Shown here piece by piece: positions 16,211-24,770 of a DNA stretch of 64,000 nt. The first letter of the stretch is position 1. Each line of letters opens with the position of its first letter. Under the pieces are notes generated by a model that was given only the letters and a program-made list of their open reading frames with translations, ran no database searches and was not told the DNA's origin. The DNA is taken from the NCBI GenBank assembly GCA_037138335.1, contig JBAXIO010000005.1, positions 1 through 64,000 on the forward strand, read 5' to 3'. The DNA comes from CAIRDP01 sp037138335 (GTDB taxonomy: Bacteria > Bacteroidota > Bacteroidia > Bacteroidales > FEN-979). The translations under genes and the position numbers were made by a program.

Positions 16211-16852
16211 TTACTTAAACCGTTCGTCGTTTTTCTTGGCGAAGAACGCTACCTTTTCAAGGGATGTTATCATATCGTATTCTTCGAGGTATACATAGGC
16301 AGGAACATTGAGGGGTTTTGGGGTATAATTCAATATTCCCTTTATCCCTGACAGCACAAGCGATTCGGCAATCTCAGGGGCCTGTTCAGAAGGTACTGTA
16401 ATAATCCCTATGGATATGTTGTTCAGTTTAATGATCTCAGGCATCTGGTTGATGTGGTAACAAGGAACTCCATCAAAAACCCTGTTGATCTTTTCGGGGT
16501 TGATGTCAAAAGCCGCAATCATGCTGAGCTTCGAGCGTTTTCCCTTGAAGTAGCTGATAAAAGCCTTGCCCAGGTTGCCCAGGCCGACTACCGCGACCCG
16601 CTGCCCTCTTTCCGAATCTATTATTTTACCAATGAGTTCGATCAGCTCCTTGATGTCATAGCCTTTTCTCAGGTTTCCTGAATACCCGATCAACATAAGG
16701 TCACGCCTCACCTGGACCGGAGTTATATGCAGCATCTGCGCGATTTCATGAGAAAAAACATGGGTCTTTTCTTTCGATAATATCATCAAAAGTGCACGGC
16801 GATACTGGCTTAGGCGTTCGACGGTTTTGTGAGGTAGATTTTTTATGAACAT
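16211..16852 (-). CDS. rex: Redox-sensing transcriptional repressor Rex
   Basis: A 213-aa NADH/NAD+ sensor that leaves DNA when NADH rises, relieving repression of fermentative and hydrogenase genes in other bacteria. It has an N-terminal winged helix (~10-70, with ITPVQVRRDLMLIGYSGN as recognition segment) and a Rossmann domain with VVGLGNLGKAF (near 88). The C-terminus has IGIITVPSEQAPEIAESLV and the helix that swaps between subunits. Its start overlaps the receiver-kinase stop by 10 bp. Rex-like operators lie over the predicted start of that gene and upstream of all three hydrogenase operons in the window. Confidence 0.93.
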   Translation of the reverse strand: MFIKNLPHKTVERLSQYRRALLMILSKEKTHVFSHEIAQMLHITPVQVRRDLMLIGYSGNLRKGYDIKELIELIGKIIDSERGQRVAVVGLGNLGKAFISYFKGKRSKLSMIAAFDINPEKINRVFDGVPCYHINQMPEIIKLNNISIGIITVPSEQAPEIAESLVLSGIKGILNYTPKPLNVPAYVYLEEYDMITSLEKVAFFAKKNDERFK

Positions 16853-17976
16853 GGTTTTTCAATTGGAAGTTTGACTTTAAATTTACTGCCTATATCCGGC
16901 TGGCTGGTAACCTCAATAGTTCCCTTATAAGTGTCGATCAGCTTTTTGACAATGGCAAGCCCAAGCCCGCTGCCGGTTATATTTCTGGTTTTTTCGCTTT
17001 TAATTCTTACAAAATCGTCGAAGATCTTATTCAGGTCCTCGGGATTGATCCCTATACCCGTATCTTCCACAAGGATCTCAACACAGGTTCCGTCCTCACC
17101 TATGGTGCAGTCTACAGTTCCGCCTTCCCTGTTATATTTAATAGCATTGCTTATCAGGTTGTTGAAGATGATCTCCATTTCCTCGTTGTCGGCCATGACT
17201 TTTACGACATCATTCCCGTGAAGGTTAAGCTTAACATCCTTTTGGATGGAATATGGCCTCATCGTATCAATCGCAGTATGCGCAATATCCACGAGATTAA
17301 TTTCCCTGATGTCCCTTGTCCCTTTCCCCGATGTGACTTTTGTAAGATCCAGCAAATCAAGAATCAGTGTCCTCATGCCTTTGATTCTCTCAAGCATCCG
17401 GTCAACCATGTAATCATAACTCTCCAGTTGAGGGCCCGCCTGCCTTTCCCTGATCATTTGCAAGTACCCTTCAATCGAATTGAGGGGTGCCTTCAGCTCA
17501 TGGGAGAGGACCGAGAGAAACTGGAACCTGATCTGCTTTCCGGTCTCCTGAAGTTTGTTGGTCATTTTCTTCAGGAAAACCCTTTTCGTGATGTTTTCGA
17601 TCGAAGACTTCAGTTCCTGAGGGGTAAACGGTTTGGGGATGAAATCATATGCCCCGTCACTTGTAGCCTTTACTGCAAGTTCCAGCGATGCATACGAGGT
17701 GATCATCACAACGATGATGTTCATTTGTTTTTTGCGGATGTATTCCAGGACTTCAACTCCCTGGATGCCGGGCAATTTATTATCAAGCAGCAGAATGTCG
17801 GGTTTGTCGGTTTCAATGAGTTCAATACCGGCTTCACCCGTTGAAGCTTCCTGGACCACAAAGTCAAAAGCTTCTTCCATGAACGGGTAATCCACCCTGA
17901 AATTTCGCAAAATACGGCTTATGCCGCTCCTGATGCCAGGTTCATCATCAATTACAAGAATCTTTAAAGTCGACAT
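16843..17976 (-). CDS. Receiver-histidine kinase hybrid (REC-HisKA-HATPase)
   Basis: A 377-aa cytoplasmic protein with an N-terminal receiver (residues 1-125; phospho-acceptor in DILLLDNKLPG). It is followed by HisKA with FLSVLSHELKAPLNSIEGY (near 155-172) and a HATPase_c domain (NLISNAIKYN, VEDTGIGINP, GSGLGLAIVKKLI). No membrane segment or PAS domain is present, so it probably receives phosphate from another kinase and relays it. It lies between the lone receiver and rex. Its predicted promoter and a Rex-like site cover its start codon, so it probably heads its own rex transcript and may also be read through from hydABC-1. Confidence 0.88.
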   Translation of the reverse strand: MSTLKILVIDDEPGIRSGISRILRNFRVDYPFMEEAFDFVVQEASTGEAGIELIETDKPDILLLDNKLPGIQGVEVLEYIRKKQMNIIVVMITSYASLELAVKATSDGAYDFIPKPFTPQELKSSIENITKRVFLKKMTNKLQETGKQIRFQFLSVLSHELKAPLNSIEGYLQMIRERQAGPQLESYDYMVDRMLERIKGMRTLILDLLDLTKVTSGKGTRDIREINLVDIAHTAIDTMRPYSIQKDVKLNLHGNDVVKVMADNEEMEIIFNNLISNAIKYNREGGTVDCTIGEDGTCVEILVEDTGIGINPEDLNKIFDDFVRIKSEKTRNITGSGLGLAIVKKLIDTYKGTIEVTSQPDIGSKFKVKLPIEKPCS

Positions 17977-17992
17977 GTTAATAAAATCACAT
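17975..17992. promoter_or_regulatory. Candidate Rex operator (autoregulation)
   Basis: ATGTTAATAAAATCACAT agrees at 15 of 18 bases with the site upstream of hydrogenase operon 2 and fits the TTGTKAA-N4-TTMACAA Rex pattern loosely. It overlaps the start codon of the receiver-kinase gene and directly follows the -7 box, so binding would block transcription start. Function is inferred. Confidence 0.5.
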
Positions 17993-18022
17993 CAAAAATA
18001 AGTGAAAAAAACTGTATTTCAA
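17993..18022 (-). promoter_or_regulatory. Promoter of the receiver-kinase/rex genes
   Basis: TTG (18020-18022), a 19-bp spacer and TATTTTTG (17993-18000) on the minus strand. The predicted transcript starts about 10 bp before the ATG, inside the candidate Rex operator. Confidence 0.5.
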
Positions 18023-18024
18023 CA

Positions 18025-18426
18025 TCAGCTGTTCATTTTGATCAGCAGATTATCAATTTCCTCCTTGAGCTTTTCCTTCCTTATCCCTTTTTCAAGGAAA
18101 AGATCGGCTTTGATCCATTTCCTGTTGTTCTCGTCGTTGATGTCAAACGAGATGCCTGTTTCAGCTGCGACACCGGTTGCAATAATGATAGGGACTTCCG
18201 GGTATTTTTTCTTCATTTTATAACAGAGGATGAACCCGCTGTCCTCGTTTTCCATCATCAGGTCAAGAATGGCAAGATCAGGTTTTGTTTTTAAAATAAG
18301 TTCTTCCGCTTCTTTCTGGCTTTCGGCAAGAAGCGTCTGAAATCCGAAGGATTCAACCCTGGCTTTCAGCTGGTAAAGGTAATCCTGGTCATCGTCAACG
18401 ATCAGGATAGTTTTTTTTGTGGTCAT
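18025..18426 (-). CDS. Single-domain response regulator (receiver only)
   Basis: A 133-aa receiver with no output domain. It has the acidic pair in TILIVDDDQDYLY, the phospho-acceptor aspartate in LAILDLMMENEDSG (near 57), and ATGVAAETG where the T/S switch lies. It probably carries phosphate between the upstream sensor-kinase and the downstream receiver-kinase, or acts by protein contact. It starts 27 bp after the sensor-kinase stop and belongs to the same operon as hydABC-1. Confidence 0.85.
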   Translation of the reverse strand: MTTKKTILIVDDDQDYLYQLKARVESFGFQTLLAESQKEAEELILKTKPDLAILDLMMENEDSGFILCYKMKKKYPEVPIIIATGVAAETGISFDINDENNRKWIKADLFLEKGIRKEKLKEEIDNLLIKMNS

Positions 18427-18453
18427 ACTGCAATTATTTAGTGTAGTGTGAAA

Positions 18454-20433
18454 TCATATTCTCGGCAATGTTATCGTAAACGTCGTTCCTGTAGGCCCTT
18501 CCCCGGGATCATCATTTGACTCCACGTTAATCTTCCCTTTATGCATTTTCACAATTCCATATATCAGGGCAAGGCCAAGCCCGGTGCCCTTGCCCATTTC
18601 CTTTGTAGTAAAGAAAGGAGTGAATATTTTATCCATATGTTTTTTTGATATGCCGGTGCCGGTATCTCCGATCATAAACCGGATTTCGTCGTTATCTCCT
18701 TCGACACCAACAGTTAGTCTGCCGCCTTTCGGCATTGCTTCAACAGCATTCTTTTCAAGGTTGGTCAGGACCTGCATCATCTGGTCAATATCCAGCCTGG
18801 CCTGGGGATTGGTGATGTTGCTTTCAAAAACAACTTCAATGTTCGCAGGTTTAATTATGGAATCGATACTATGCCTGGTGAATTTGATCACATCTGTTTC
18901 ACTCAGGGTCACCTGGTTTTTACGGGCAAAGTTCAGCAGGCCGCTTACGATCTTTTTGCAACGTTCGGCCTGTTCTGCAATAAGCTTCAGGTCTTCACGT
19001 GCCGGATCGTTTTCGGGGGATTCATCGATCAGGATATTGGAATACATGGTGATCACACCGAGAGGGTTGTTCAGCTCATGGGCTATGCCTGCCGACAGCT
19101 GCCCCATATGGGCGAGCTTCTCCGACTGCTTCAGCGCCTGCTTTGCTTTGGCCAGTTTGTCGTTGGAAACATTAAGATTATTGATTGAATCGTGCAATTT
19201 CTCAATTGTAAACGGTAGGCACATTTCCGGTTCAGCCAGGCCTTTCACTATCGCAATTGCATGTTCAACACAGGTATCATACCCGCAGGTGCCGCAGTTA
19301 AGATGATCTTCGGGTTTAAATTTCCCCATGGCATGCAGGGCTTCAAGTATTTTATCTTCGGATGGGATCTCGAAGCGGCGGTCTTCGGGACTGAATTGCT
19401 GGGAATAATCCAGATCTTTGAATTCACTTACCTGGCTTTCCCATTCATCCTTATCGACCGACGCCAGTTTCTTAGTTACATATTCTCCTACAGCAGCGCT
19501 CCTTGCAAATCGTTTCCCCCCGGGCGAAGTCCCCGGCCCCATGATACATCCCTCGCAACAGAGCAGCATCAGGTTCTTGTTCCTGATGAGGCCTTCTTCA
19601 AATTCTCTTACAGCCTCCTTGAAATTCACTCTTCCTTCAGCGATCACGACCTGTTCTTCAGGAATGGTTTCTTTGGAATTGGCGGTGAAGTAAAGTCCCC
19701 GGCTGATAGGGAAAATAGCCCCTTTCCAGCTTACCGGGGGATCAAATTCCGATGGATTGGAATTGTCATGGATGATTCCTTTTTGCTGGAACATCTCCCT
19801 GAGCTCCCTGAAAGTAAGAACTTCATCAACTTCCTCTGCTTCGGCTTTTTTTGCAAAACAGGGACCAATGAAAACAACCTTCAGGTCAGGTCCATATTTC
19901 TTTTTCATGATCCTTGTCATGGCCAGCATGGGCGAGGCAATAGGTGAGAGGTAGCTCGTAAGCTCGGGGTGGTAATGCCTGATGAAATAAACAATGGCCG
20001 GACAGTCGGAGCTGATCTGCCCGACCCCGTTTGTGTTCTTGATCCTGCTTTCATATTCCCTGGCCACCATGTCGGCTCCGAATGCAACCTCTGCGACATA
20101 ATCGAACCCAAGTGACCTGATCATTCCGACAAGTTTGCGGTAATCGGGAACATCGGTGAACTCGGCCGGGAAACTGGGCGCAATGCAGGCCGCAATTTTT
20201 TTGTCGGACTTTAACAGCTCGTTCACTTCATCAATTGAACGCAGGGGATATTTTGCCCCCTGGCTGCATACTTTTACACAGTTCCCGCAGCCTATGCAAC
20301 GTTCATTGATTACTTCAGCCTGGGTTTTTATGATTTTAATAGCCTTTACAGGACATTCCCTGACGCAGGTATAGCATACACGGCACTTATCCTTAACCGT
20401 GAAAACGAGTTGCCTGTGATATGCATGGCTCAT
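18454..20433 (-). CDS. [FeFe]-hydrogenase-like sensor histidine kinase (group C1-like)
   Basis: A 659-aa fusion. A two-cluster ferredoxin domain (CRVCYTCVRECP at 17-28, CIGCGNCVKVC at 46-56) is followed by an H-cluster-like domain (~75-330). Next come a CxxC-x4-C Fe-S motif (CGTCGYDTC, 380-388) and a HisKA/HATPase kinase with the acceptor in AHELNNPLG (His452). The four H-cluster ligand positions are kept (Cys144, Cys192, Cys292, Cys296). The proton-relay cysteine next to Cys144 is Asp (SSDCPA), and the MPC motif reads GPC. This matches putative H2-sensing, HK-linked hydrogenases rather than catalytic ones. It overlaps hydA-1 by 4 bp, so sensor and enzyme are co-translated. Confidence 0.87.
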   Translation of the reverse strand: MSHAYHRQLVFTVKDKCRVCYTCVRECPVKAIKIIKTQAEVINERCIGCGNCVKVCSQGAKYPLRSIDEVNELLKSDKKIAACIAPSFPAEFTDVPDYRKLVGMIRSLGFDYVAEVAFGADMVAREYESRIKNTNGVGQISSDCPAIVYFIRHYHPELTSYLSPIASPMLAMTRIMKKKYGPDLKVVFIGPCFAKKAEAEEVDEVLTFRELREMFQQKGIIHDNSNPSEFDPPVSWKGAIFPISRGLYFTANSKETIPEEQVVIAEGRVNFKEAVREFEEGLIRNKNLMLLCCEGCIMGPGTSPGGKRFARSAAVGEYVTKKLASVDKDEWESQVSEFKDLDYSQQFSPEDRRFEIPSEDKILEALHAMGKFKPEDHLNCGTCGYDTCVEHAIAIVKGLAEPEMCLPFTIEKLHDSINNLNVSNDKLAKAKQALKQSEKLAHMGQLSAGIAHELNNPLGVITMYSNILIDESPENDPAREDLKLIAEQAERCKKIVSGLLNFARKNQVTLSETDVIKFTRHSIDSIIKPANIEVVFESNITNPQARLDIDQMMQVLTNLEKNAVEAMPKGGRLTVGVEGDNDEIRFMIGDTGTGISKKHMDKIFTPFFTTKEMGKGTGLGLALIYGIVKMHKGKINVESNDDPGEGPTGTTFTITLPRI

Positions 20434-22142
20434 ACCGAAGCTGGTTTTGGTTGATCTTTATGCAAAATTTCCCGGTTCATGGCACTATTGGGTTTGGAAA
20501 GGAATTTATCGAACAGTTCAGTTACATTGGGGTTTTTATGAGCCATTTTCACCATTTCTTCTTCGTCAATATCATAAAGCGCCTTCATCCTGGCTTTCAG
20601 GCTCTTTTCATCAAGGCCGATTTGCTGGCCCCCTCCATTGATACAGCCATTTGGACAAGCCATAACTTCCACGATCTGTAAATCATCACGACCGGCGGCA
20701 ATTTCATCAAGAAGTGCGATGGCATTGGCCAATCCGCTGACCGCAACCACATTCACGGCTTGTTTGTTGATTTTAATCCTGGCTTCCTTCCGGGCCTTAA
20801 GCCCCCTCAGGTCGTTGATTTTAACGGGGCTCAGGTCCTGCCCGGTACTCATGAAGCTTATCGTACGAAGCAAACCTTCGAGGTGGCCTCCTGAAATACC
20901 GAATAACCTTCCTGAGGAACTGCTCAGGCTGAAAGCTGTGTTTGAAGGTTCGGTTTCAAGGTTCCCCAAATCGATCCCGAGAAGCCTGATGATCCTTATC
21001 AGTTCCCTGATTGTTATTACAGCATCCACTGATTTAATCCCGGTATTGTCTGACTCTGCTTCAGCCTTTTTTGCAGTGCAGGGCATCACCGAGACTACAA
21101 ATACTTTCTCGGGTTTAACCCCGGCGCTGCTCGTAATATACTGTTTGATCACCGTCCCCATGATTTGCTGAGGGGATTTCAATGGTGACAGATAGTCCTT
21201 GAATTCAGGCCTGAAGACTTCAATATACCTGACCCAGGACGGGCAGCAGCTTGTAAAAAAAGGTAATTTTTTATTTTCAGGCTGGCGTTCCAGGAAAATG
21301 GCAGCTTCTTCCATAATGTTTATGTCGGCAGCAAAGGAAGTGTCAAAACTCTGCCTGAACCCCATCTTCCTGAATGCAGAACGTAAAAGATTCAGAATAT
21401 CCTTGTTGGATTTTAATGAGAACTCCTCGGCTATGGCTGCAGGTACCGTAGGGGAAAACTGCACCACAGGGTAAAGTTCGGTATTGCCCAGGACTTCGAT
21501 CACCGTCTGAAGGGCCTTCCGCTCTGTAAGCGCACCGGTAGGGCAGGCCAGTATGCATTGCCCGCATTTGACACAGGCAGTGAAGTTCAGGCCTTTGTTG
21601 TAAGATGTCCCAATCCTGGTATTTGAGCCCCTCCCGACTGCATCGATGGCCGCAACACCTATAACCTCCCGGCATACCCTGCTGCAACGTCCGCAAAGAA
21701 CACATTTTGCCGGATCCCTCTGGATAGACTGACAGGCCTTATCGATCTGGACAGGTTTATGCTTGCTGATATATTTTCTATCCCTGACCTGGAGTTCTTC
21801 CGATAAAACCTGAAGTTCGCAACTGCCGTTCCTGTCACAATACAGGCAGTCATCAGGGTGATTGGCCAAAAGCAGTTCAACAAGGGTCTTCCTTGCTTTA
21901 AGCACCCGTGGGGAATGCGTATGGATCTGCATCCACTCCTCCACCTGGTGGGAACAGGCAGGGACAAGATGCGACAATCCTTCCACTTCAACAACACACA
22001 TACGGCAGGCCCCGCTGGGCGAAAGACTGCTCAGGTAACAGAGTGTGGGGACTTTAACGCCAATGCGGTTCAGCACCGTTAAAATGGTTTCTCCCCGTTT
22101 GGCATTGACCTGCTGGCCGTTTATTTCGATATTAAGTAGCAT
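20430..22142 (-). CDS. hydA: [FeFe]-hydrogenase catalytic subunit HydA, set 1
   Basis: A 570-aa catalytic subunit of a trimeric HydABC hydrogenase that interconverts 2H+ and H2 using NADH and probably ferredoxin. The N-terminal [2Fe-2S] ligands are Cys35, 46, 49 and 63; a His-Cys3 cluster follows (H95, C99, C102, C108), then two [4Fe-4S] motifs (147-157, 190-200). The H-cluster motifs are canonical: TSCCPSW (297-303), MPCTAKKAE (353-361) and MACPNGCINGGG (494-505). Its C-terminal region differs from sets 2 and 3, which resemble each other more. It lies 6 bp after hydB-1 and overlaps the sensor kinase gene. Confidence 0.95.
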   Translation of the reverse strand: MLLNIEINGQQVNAKRGETILTVLNRIGVKVPTLCYLSSLSPSGACRMCVVEVEGLSHLVPACSHQVEEWMQIHTHSPRVLKARKTLVELLLANHPDDCLYCDRNGSCELQVLSEELQVRDRKYISKHKPVQIDKACQSIQRDPAKCVLCGRCSRVCREVIGVAAIDAVGRGSNTRIGTSYNKGLNFTACVKCGQCILACPTGALTERKALQTVIEVLGNTELYPVVQFSPTVPAAIAEEFSLKSNKDILNLLRSAFRKMGFRQSFDTSFAADINIMEEAAIFLERQPENKKLPFFTSCCPSWVRYIEVFRPEFKDYLSPLKSPQQIMGTVIKQYITSSAGVKPEKVFVVSVMPCTAKKAEAESDNTGIKSVDAVITIRELIRIIRLLGIDLGNLETEPSNTAFSLSSSSGRLFGISGGHLEGLLRTISFMSTGQDLSPVKINDLRGLKARKEARIKINKQAVNVVAVSGLANAIALLDEIAAGRDDLQIVEVMACPNGCINGGGQQIGLDEKSLKARMKALYDIDEEEMVKMAHKNPNVTELFDKFLSKPNSAMNREILHKDQPKPASV

Positions 22143-22148
22143 AATCTT

Positions 22149-24098
22149 CTATTTAAAATAGATTGCGCTGAATTTACATGCATCAAAACAAATCCCGCAA
22201 CCGGTGCATTTGGATTCTATGATAAAATGTGGCTGTTTGAGCGAACCGATAATTGCGTTTTCCGGGCATTTCTTCTGGCAAATATTACAGCCGTTGCAAT
22301 ATTCCACATCGATAAAGAAGGTACGAAGATCATGGCATACGCCTGCAGAACACCTCCTGTCGAAAATATGCTCTTCAAACTCCTCCCTGAACCATTTCAG
22401 TGAACTCAGTACAGGGTTAGGCGCATTCTGTCCCAACCCGCACAGGGAAGTGTCACGGATGACCTCGGCCAGGCTTTCAAGCTGGACTACCCCCTTGAAC
22501 CGTTCCAGGGTCTCATGCGTGGATTCTTCCTTTGGCCTTTTTGTAATGCCTTCAAGTATGTCAAGCATCTTTCTCGTCCCTTCCCTGCAGGGAATGCATT
22601 TCCCACAACTTTCGTTTTGCAGGAAATCCATGAAATACCTGGCAAGATTTACCATGCAGGTCTTTTCGTCGAGGATGATGAGCCCGCCTAAACCCAGGGT
22701 AGCTCCTATTTCGGAGAGAGATTCAAAATCAATGGGAGTATCAAGGTTTGCCGGCGGGATACATACTCCTGCAGGTCCGCCTAAATGAACTGCTTTTAAT
22801 GAATTCCCATCCTTCACACCCCCTGCAATATTGTATATTATAGACGAAAAAGTGGTCCCCATGGGCACTTCAATGAATCCTGTTGATACAGATTTGCCGG
22901 CAACGGAAAACAATTTAGTTCCCCTGGATGATTTTGAGCCAAGTGATTTGAACCAGGCAGGGCCGTTTTCAAGGATCCCCGGTACATTGGCAATGGTCTC
23001 AATATTATTTATCACCGTAGGCTGTCCCCAGAGGCCTTTTTCGGCAGGGTAGGGTGGTTTTGAACCGGGCAGTCCCCTCTGGCCCTCGAGGCTGGCTACG
23101 AGGGCAGTTTCCTCCCCGCATACAAAAGCCCCTGCTCCCTGGCGAACGCTAACAGAAAGGTTAAACCCGCTGCCGAAGATGTTCTCGCCCAGCAGGCCGT
23201 ATTCCTTTGCCTGTTTGATCGCGGTGTTAAGGATGTTCAGGGAGTTCTCGTAGTCGGACCTGACATAAATTATTGCCTGGCTCGCGCCTATGGCATATGA
23301 GGCGATTGCAATTCCTTCAAGGACCCTGTGCGGGTCGCTTTCAATCATTGCCCTGTCCATAAATGCCCCGGGATCGCTCTCGTCGGCATTGCAGATCATG
23401 TACTTCTGGTCCCCCGCGGTGTCCAATGCGATCTTCCATTTTTTACCCGTCGGGAACCCCCCGCCTCCGCGTCCCCTTAACTCGCTCTGGTCAATGATCT
23501 CGCAGATCTTATCGGCAGGATAATTCAATACGGTCTTATAAAGTGATTTATAACCTCCCCTCACAATGTAATCGTCAATTGAAACCGGACTGGTGATCCC
23601 TGCATTTTTCAGGATGGATCTTCTCTGGTTGCAGAACCAGGGGATTTGATCAATTAAAGGGATGTTTGGCCATTCTTCCTGGCCCGGCTGCTTATACTGG
23701 CCTAATGCCTGGTCGGGAAGTAAAGTGTGATGAAGAACTGAGCTCAGGATGTCATCTACTTTGTCAGCGGTCACATTGGCGAATGATAACCTGGTTTTTC
23801 CGGGTAACTGAACATCAAGTATGGGTTCTGCAGAACAATAGCCGTTGCAGCCGACTTCAATGACATCTGCACTGATGTTGTTCTCAGCAACATACCTGTT
23901 CACATTCTCAAGCGTGGACCTGGCTCCTGAAATTATTCCACATGTCCCGGTTCCTATATAGATCGCAGGACGGGTAACTTTATCGCGTCTGAGAAGCGCT
24001 AACTTCTCGGTAGTCGCTTTGTCGAATATCCCGGAATAATTTTTAATGACTTTCTCGATCAGAAATGCCCTGTTGTCGTTTACTTCCTTTGCTGGCAT
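22149..24098 (-). CDS. hydB: NuoF-like flavoprotein subunit HydB, set 1 (full-length form)
   Basis: A 649-aa electron-entry subunit. It has an N-terminal thioredoxin-like [2Fe-2S] domain (GTGTCGIISGA, GCNGYC). The NuoF-type FMN/NADH domain follows (ELRGRGGGGFPTGKKW, NADESDPGAFMDR, GAGAFVCGEETAL), then SLBB and a [4Fe-4S] motif ESCGKCIPCREG. A C-terminal 2x[4Fe-4S] ferredoxin (CNGCNICQKKCP, CTGCGICFDAC) closes it. This is the full HydB layout associated with flavin-based electron bifurcation. The ATG at 24096-24098 (MPAKEV) is preferred over one 16 codons upstream, because it follows the hydC stop by one base. Confidence 0.93.
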   Translation of the reverse strand: MPAKEVNDNRAFLIEKVIKNYSGIFDKATTEKLALLRRDKVTRPAIYIGTGTCGIISGARSTLENVNRYVAENNISADVIEVGCNGYCSAEPILDVQLPGKTRLSFANVTADKVDDILSSVLHHTLLPDQALGQYKQPGQEEWPNIPLIDQIPWFCNQRRSILKNAGITSPVSIDDYIVRGGYKSLYKTVLNYPADKICEIIDQSELRGRGGGGFPTGKKWKIALDTAGDQKYMICNADESDPGAFMDRAMIESDPHRVLEGIAIASYAIGASQAIIYVRSDYENSLNILNTAIKQAKEYGLLGENIFGSGFNLSVSVRQGAGAFVCGEETALVASLEGQRGLPGSKPPYPAEKGLWGQPTVINNIETIANVPGILENGPAWFKSLGSKSSRGTKLFSVAGKSVSTGFIEVPMGTTFSSIIYNIAGGVKDGNSLKAVHLGGPAGVCIPPANLDTPIDFESLSEIGATLGLGGLIILDEKTCMVNLARYFMDFLQNESCGKCIPCREGTRKMLDILEGITKRPKEESTHETLERFKGVVQLESLAEVIRDTSLCGLGQNAPNPVLSSLKWFREEFEEHIFDRRCSAGVCHDLRTFFIDVEYCNGCNICQKKCPENAIIGSLKQPHFIIESKCTGCGICFDACKFSAIYFK

Positions 24099-24099
24099 A

Positions 24100-24552
24100 T
24101 TACTGTTTTTTTTCTCTGAGAGTACGGATGATTTCCGACAAATCACTTACACTCAGGCGATGGTAATAGTTCTCATTTATCCTGATGACCGGTGACTTGC
24201 CGCATCCGCCCATGCAGTTTACGATCTCAAGGCTGAATTTCCTGTCCCTTGTCACAGAGCCTGCCTGGATTTTCAGCGATTTTTCAATCTCTTTGAGGTA
24301 GGATGAAGAACTGCAGAGATAACATGAGGTTCCGCGGCAAACCTGAATATGGTATTGCCCCCTCTGCCTGAATCGGAACTGGTCGTAAAAAGTGGCCACT
24401 CCATAGATCCTGTTCGTTGGAATATGCAGATAATCAGATACTTTATCTACAATTTCATCGGTGAGATACCCTTTTTCTTTCTGGATGTCCTGAAGAAGGG
24501 GGATCAGGTTCTCGGGTTTTTTCAGGCTGTATTTTTCGAAAATATGATCCAT
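24100..24552 (-). CDS. hydC: NuoE-like [2Fe-2S] subunit HydC, set 1
   Basis: A 150-aa subunit with a helical N-terminus and a thioredoxin-like [2Fe-2S] fold; ligands lie in CRGTSCYLC and NCMGGCGKSP. It passes electrons between the NADH/FMN site of HydB and other clusters. It is the first gene of the set 1 operon, hydC-hydB-hydA-sensor kinase-receiver, and the downstream receiver-kinase-rex-ribF genes may be read through. Rex-like sites lie ~105-140 bp upstream. Confidence 0.93.
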   Translation of the reverse strand: MDHIFEKYSLKKPENLIPLLQDIQKEKGYLTDEIVDKVSDYLHIPTNRIYGVATFYDQFRFRQRGQYHIQVCRGTSCYLCSSSSYLKEIEKSLKIQAGSVTRDRKFSLEIVNCMGGCGKSPVIRINENYYHRLSVSDLSEIIRTLREKKQ

Positions 24553-24620
24553 GGAATTTCTTTTACAGTTTGTTGGGAATTTTTAGTCTAAATCACACAA
24601 ATCTTGTCTTCAACAACATA

Positions 24621-24628
24621 CAAAAATA
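24621..24628 (-). promoter_or_regulatory. -7 box of hydrogenase operon 1
   Basis: TATTTTTG on the minus strand, 68 bp upstream of hydC-1, fits TAnnTTTG. No -33 at standard spacing was found, so an activator may be needed. Confidence 0.4.
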
Positions 24629-24656
24629 CTTTAATATTTTCAATAATGAAAATTTA

Positions 24657-24691
24657 TTGTGAATAATTTAGCATTGTTAATAAATAAACAG
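24657..24691. promoter_or_regulatory. Two abutting Rex-like operators
   Basis: TTGTGAATAATTTAGCAT (24657-24674) has a perfect left half-site TTGTGAA. TTGTTAATAAATAAACAG (24674-24691) matches TTGTTAA-N4-TTAACAA at 12 of 14 half-site positions. They share one base, so the centres are 17 bp apart. They lie between divergent hydC-1 and the PAS sensor gene and could control both. Binding is inferred. Confidence 0.55.
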
Positions 24692-24748
24692 TAAATGAAC
24701 TTGTCCAATAACCGTAAAAAAATAACTGAAACTTTTTCAAAGAGGCGA

Positions 24749-24764
24749 TATATTTGTACTTTTG
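24749..24764 (+). promoter_or_regulatory. Overlapping -7 boxes of the PAS sensor gene
   Basis: TATATTTG (24749-24756) and TACTTTTG (24757-24764) lie back to back just upstream of the ATG at 24771. Either would give a very short or absent 5' leader. They also cover the in-frame TTG at 24762, which is therefore not the start. Confidence 0.5.
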
Positions 24765-24770
24765 AGCATT

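Noticed and set aside
15200..16300. FMN riboswitch ahead of ribF
   Set aside because: ribF starts 8 bp after rex with no structured leader.
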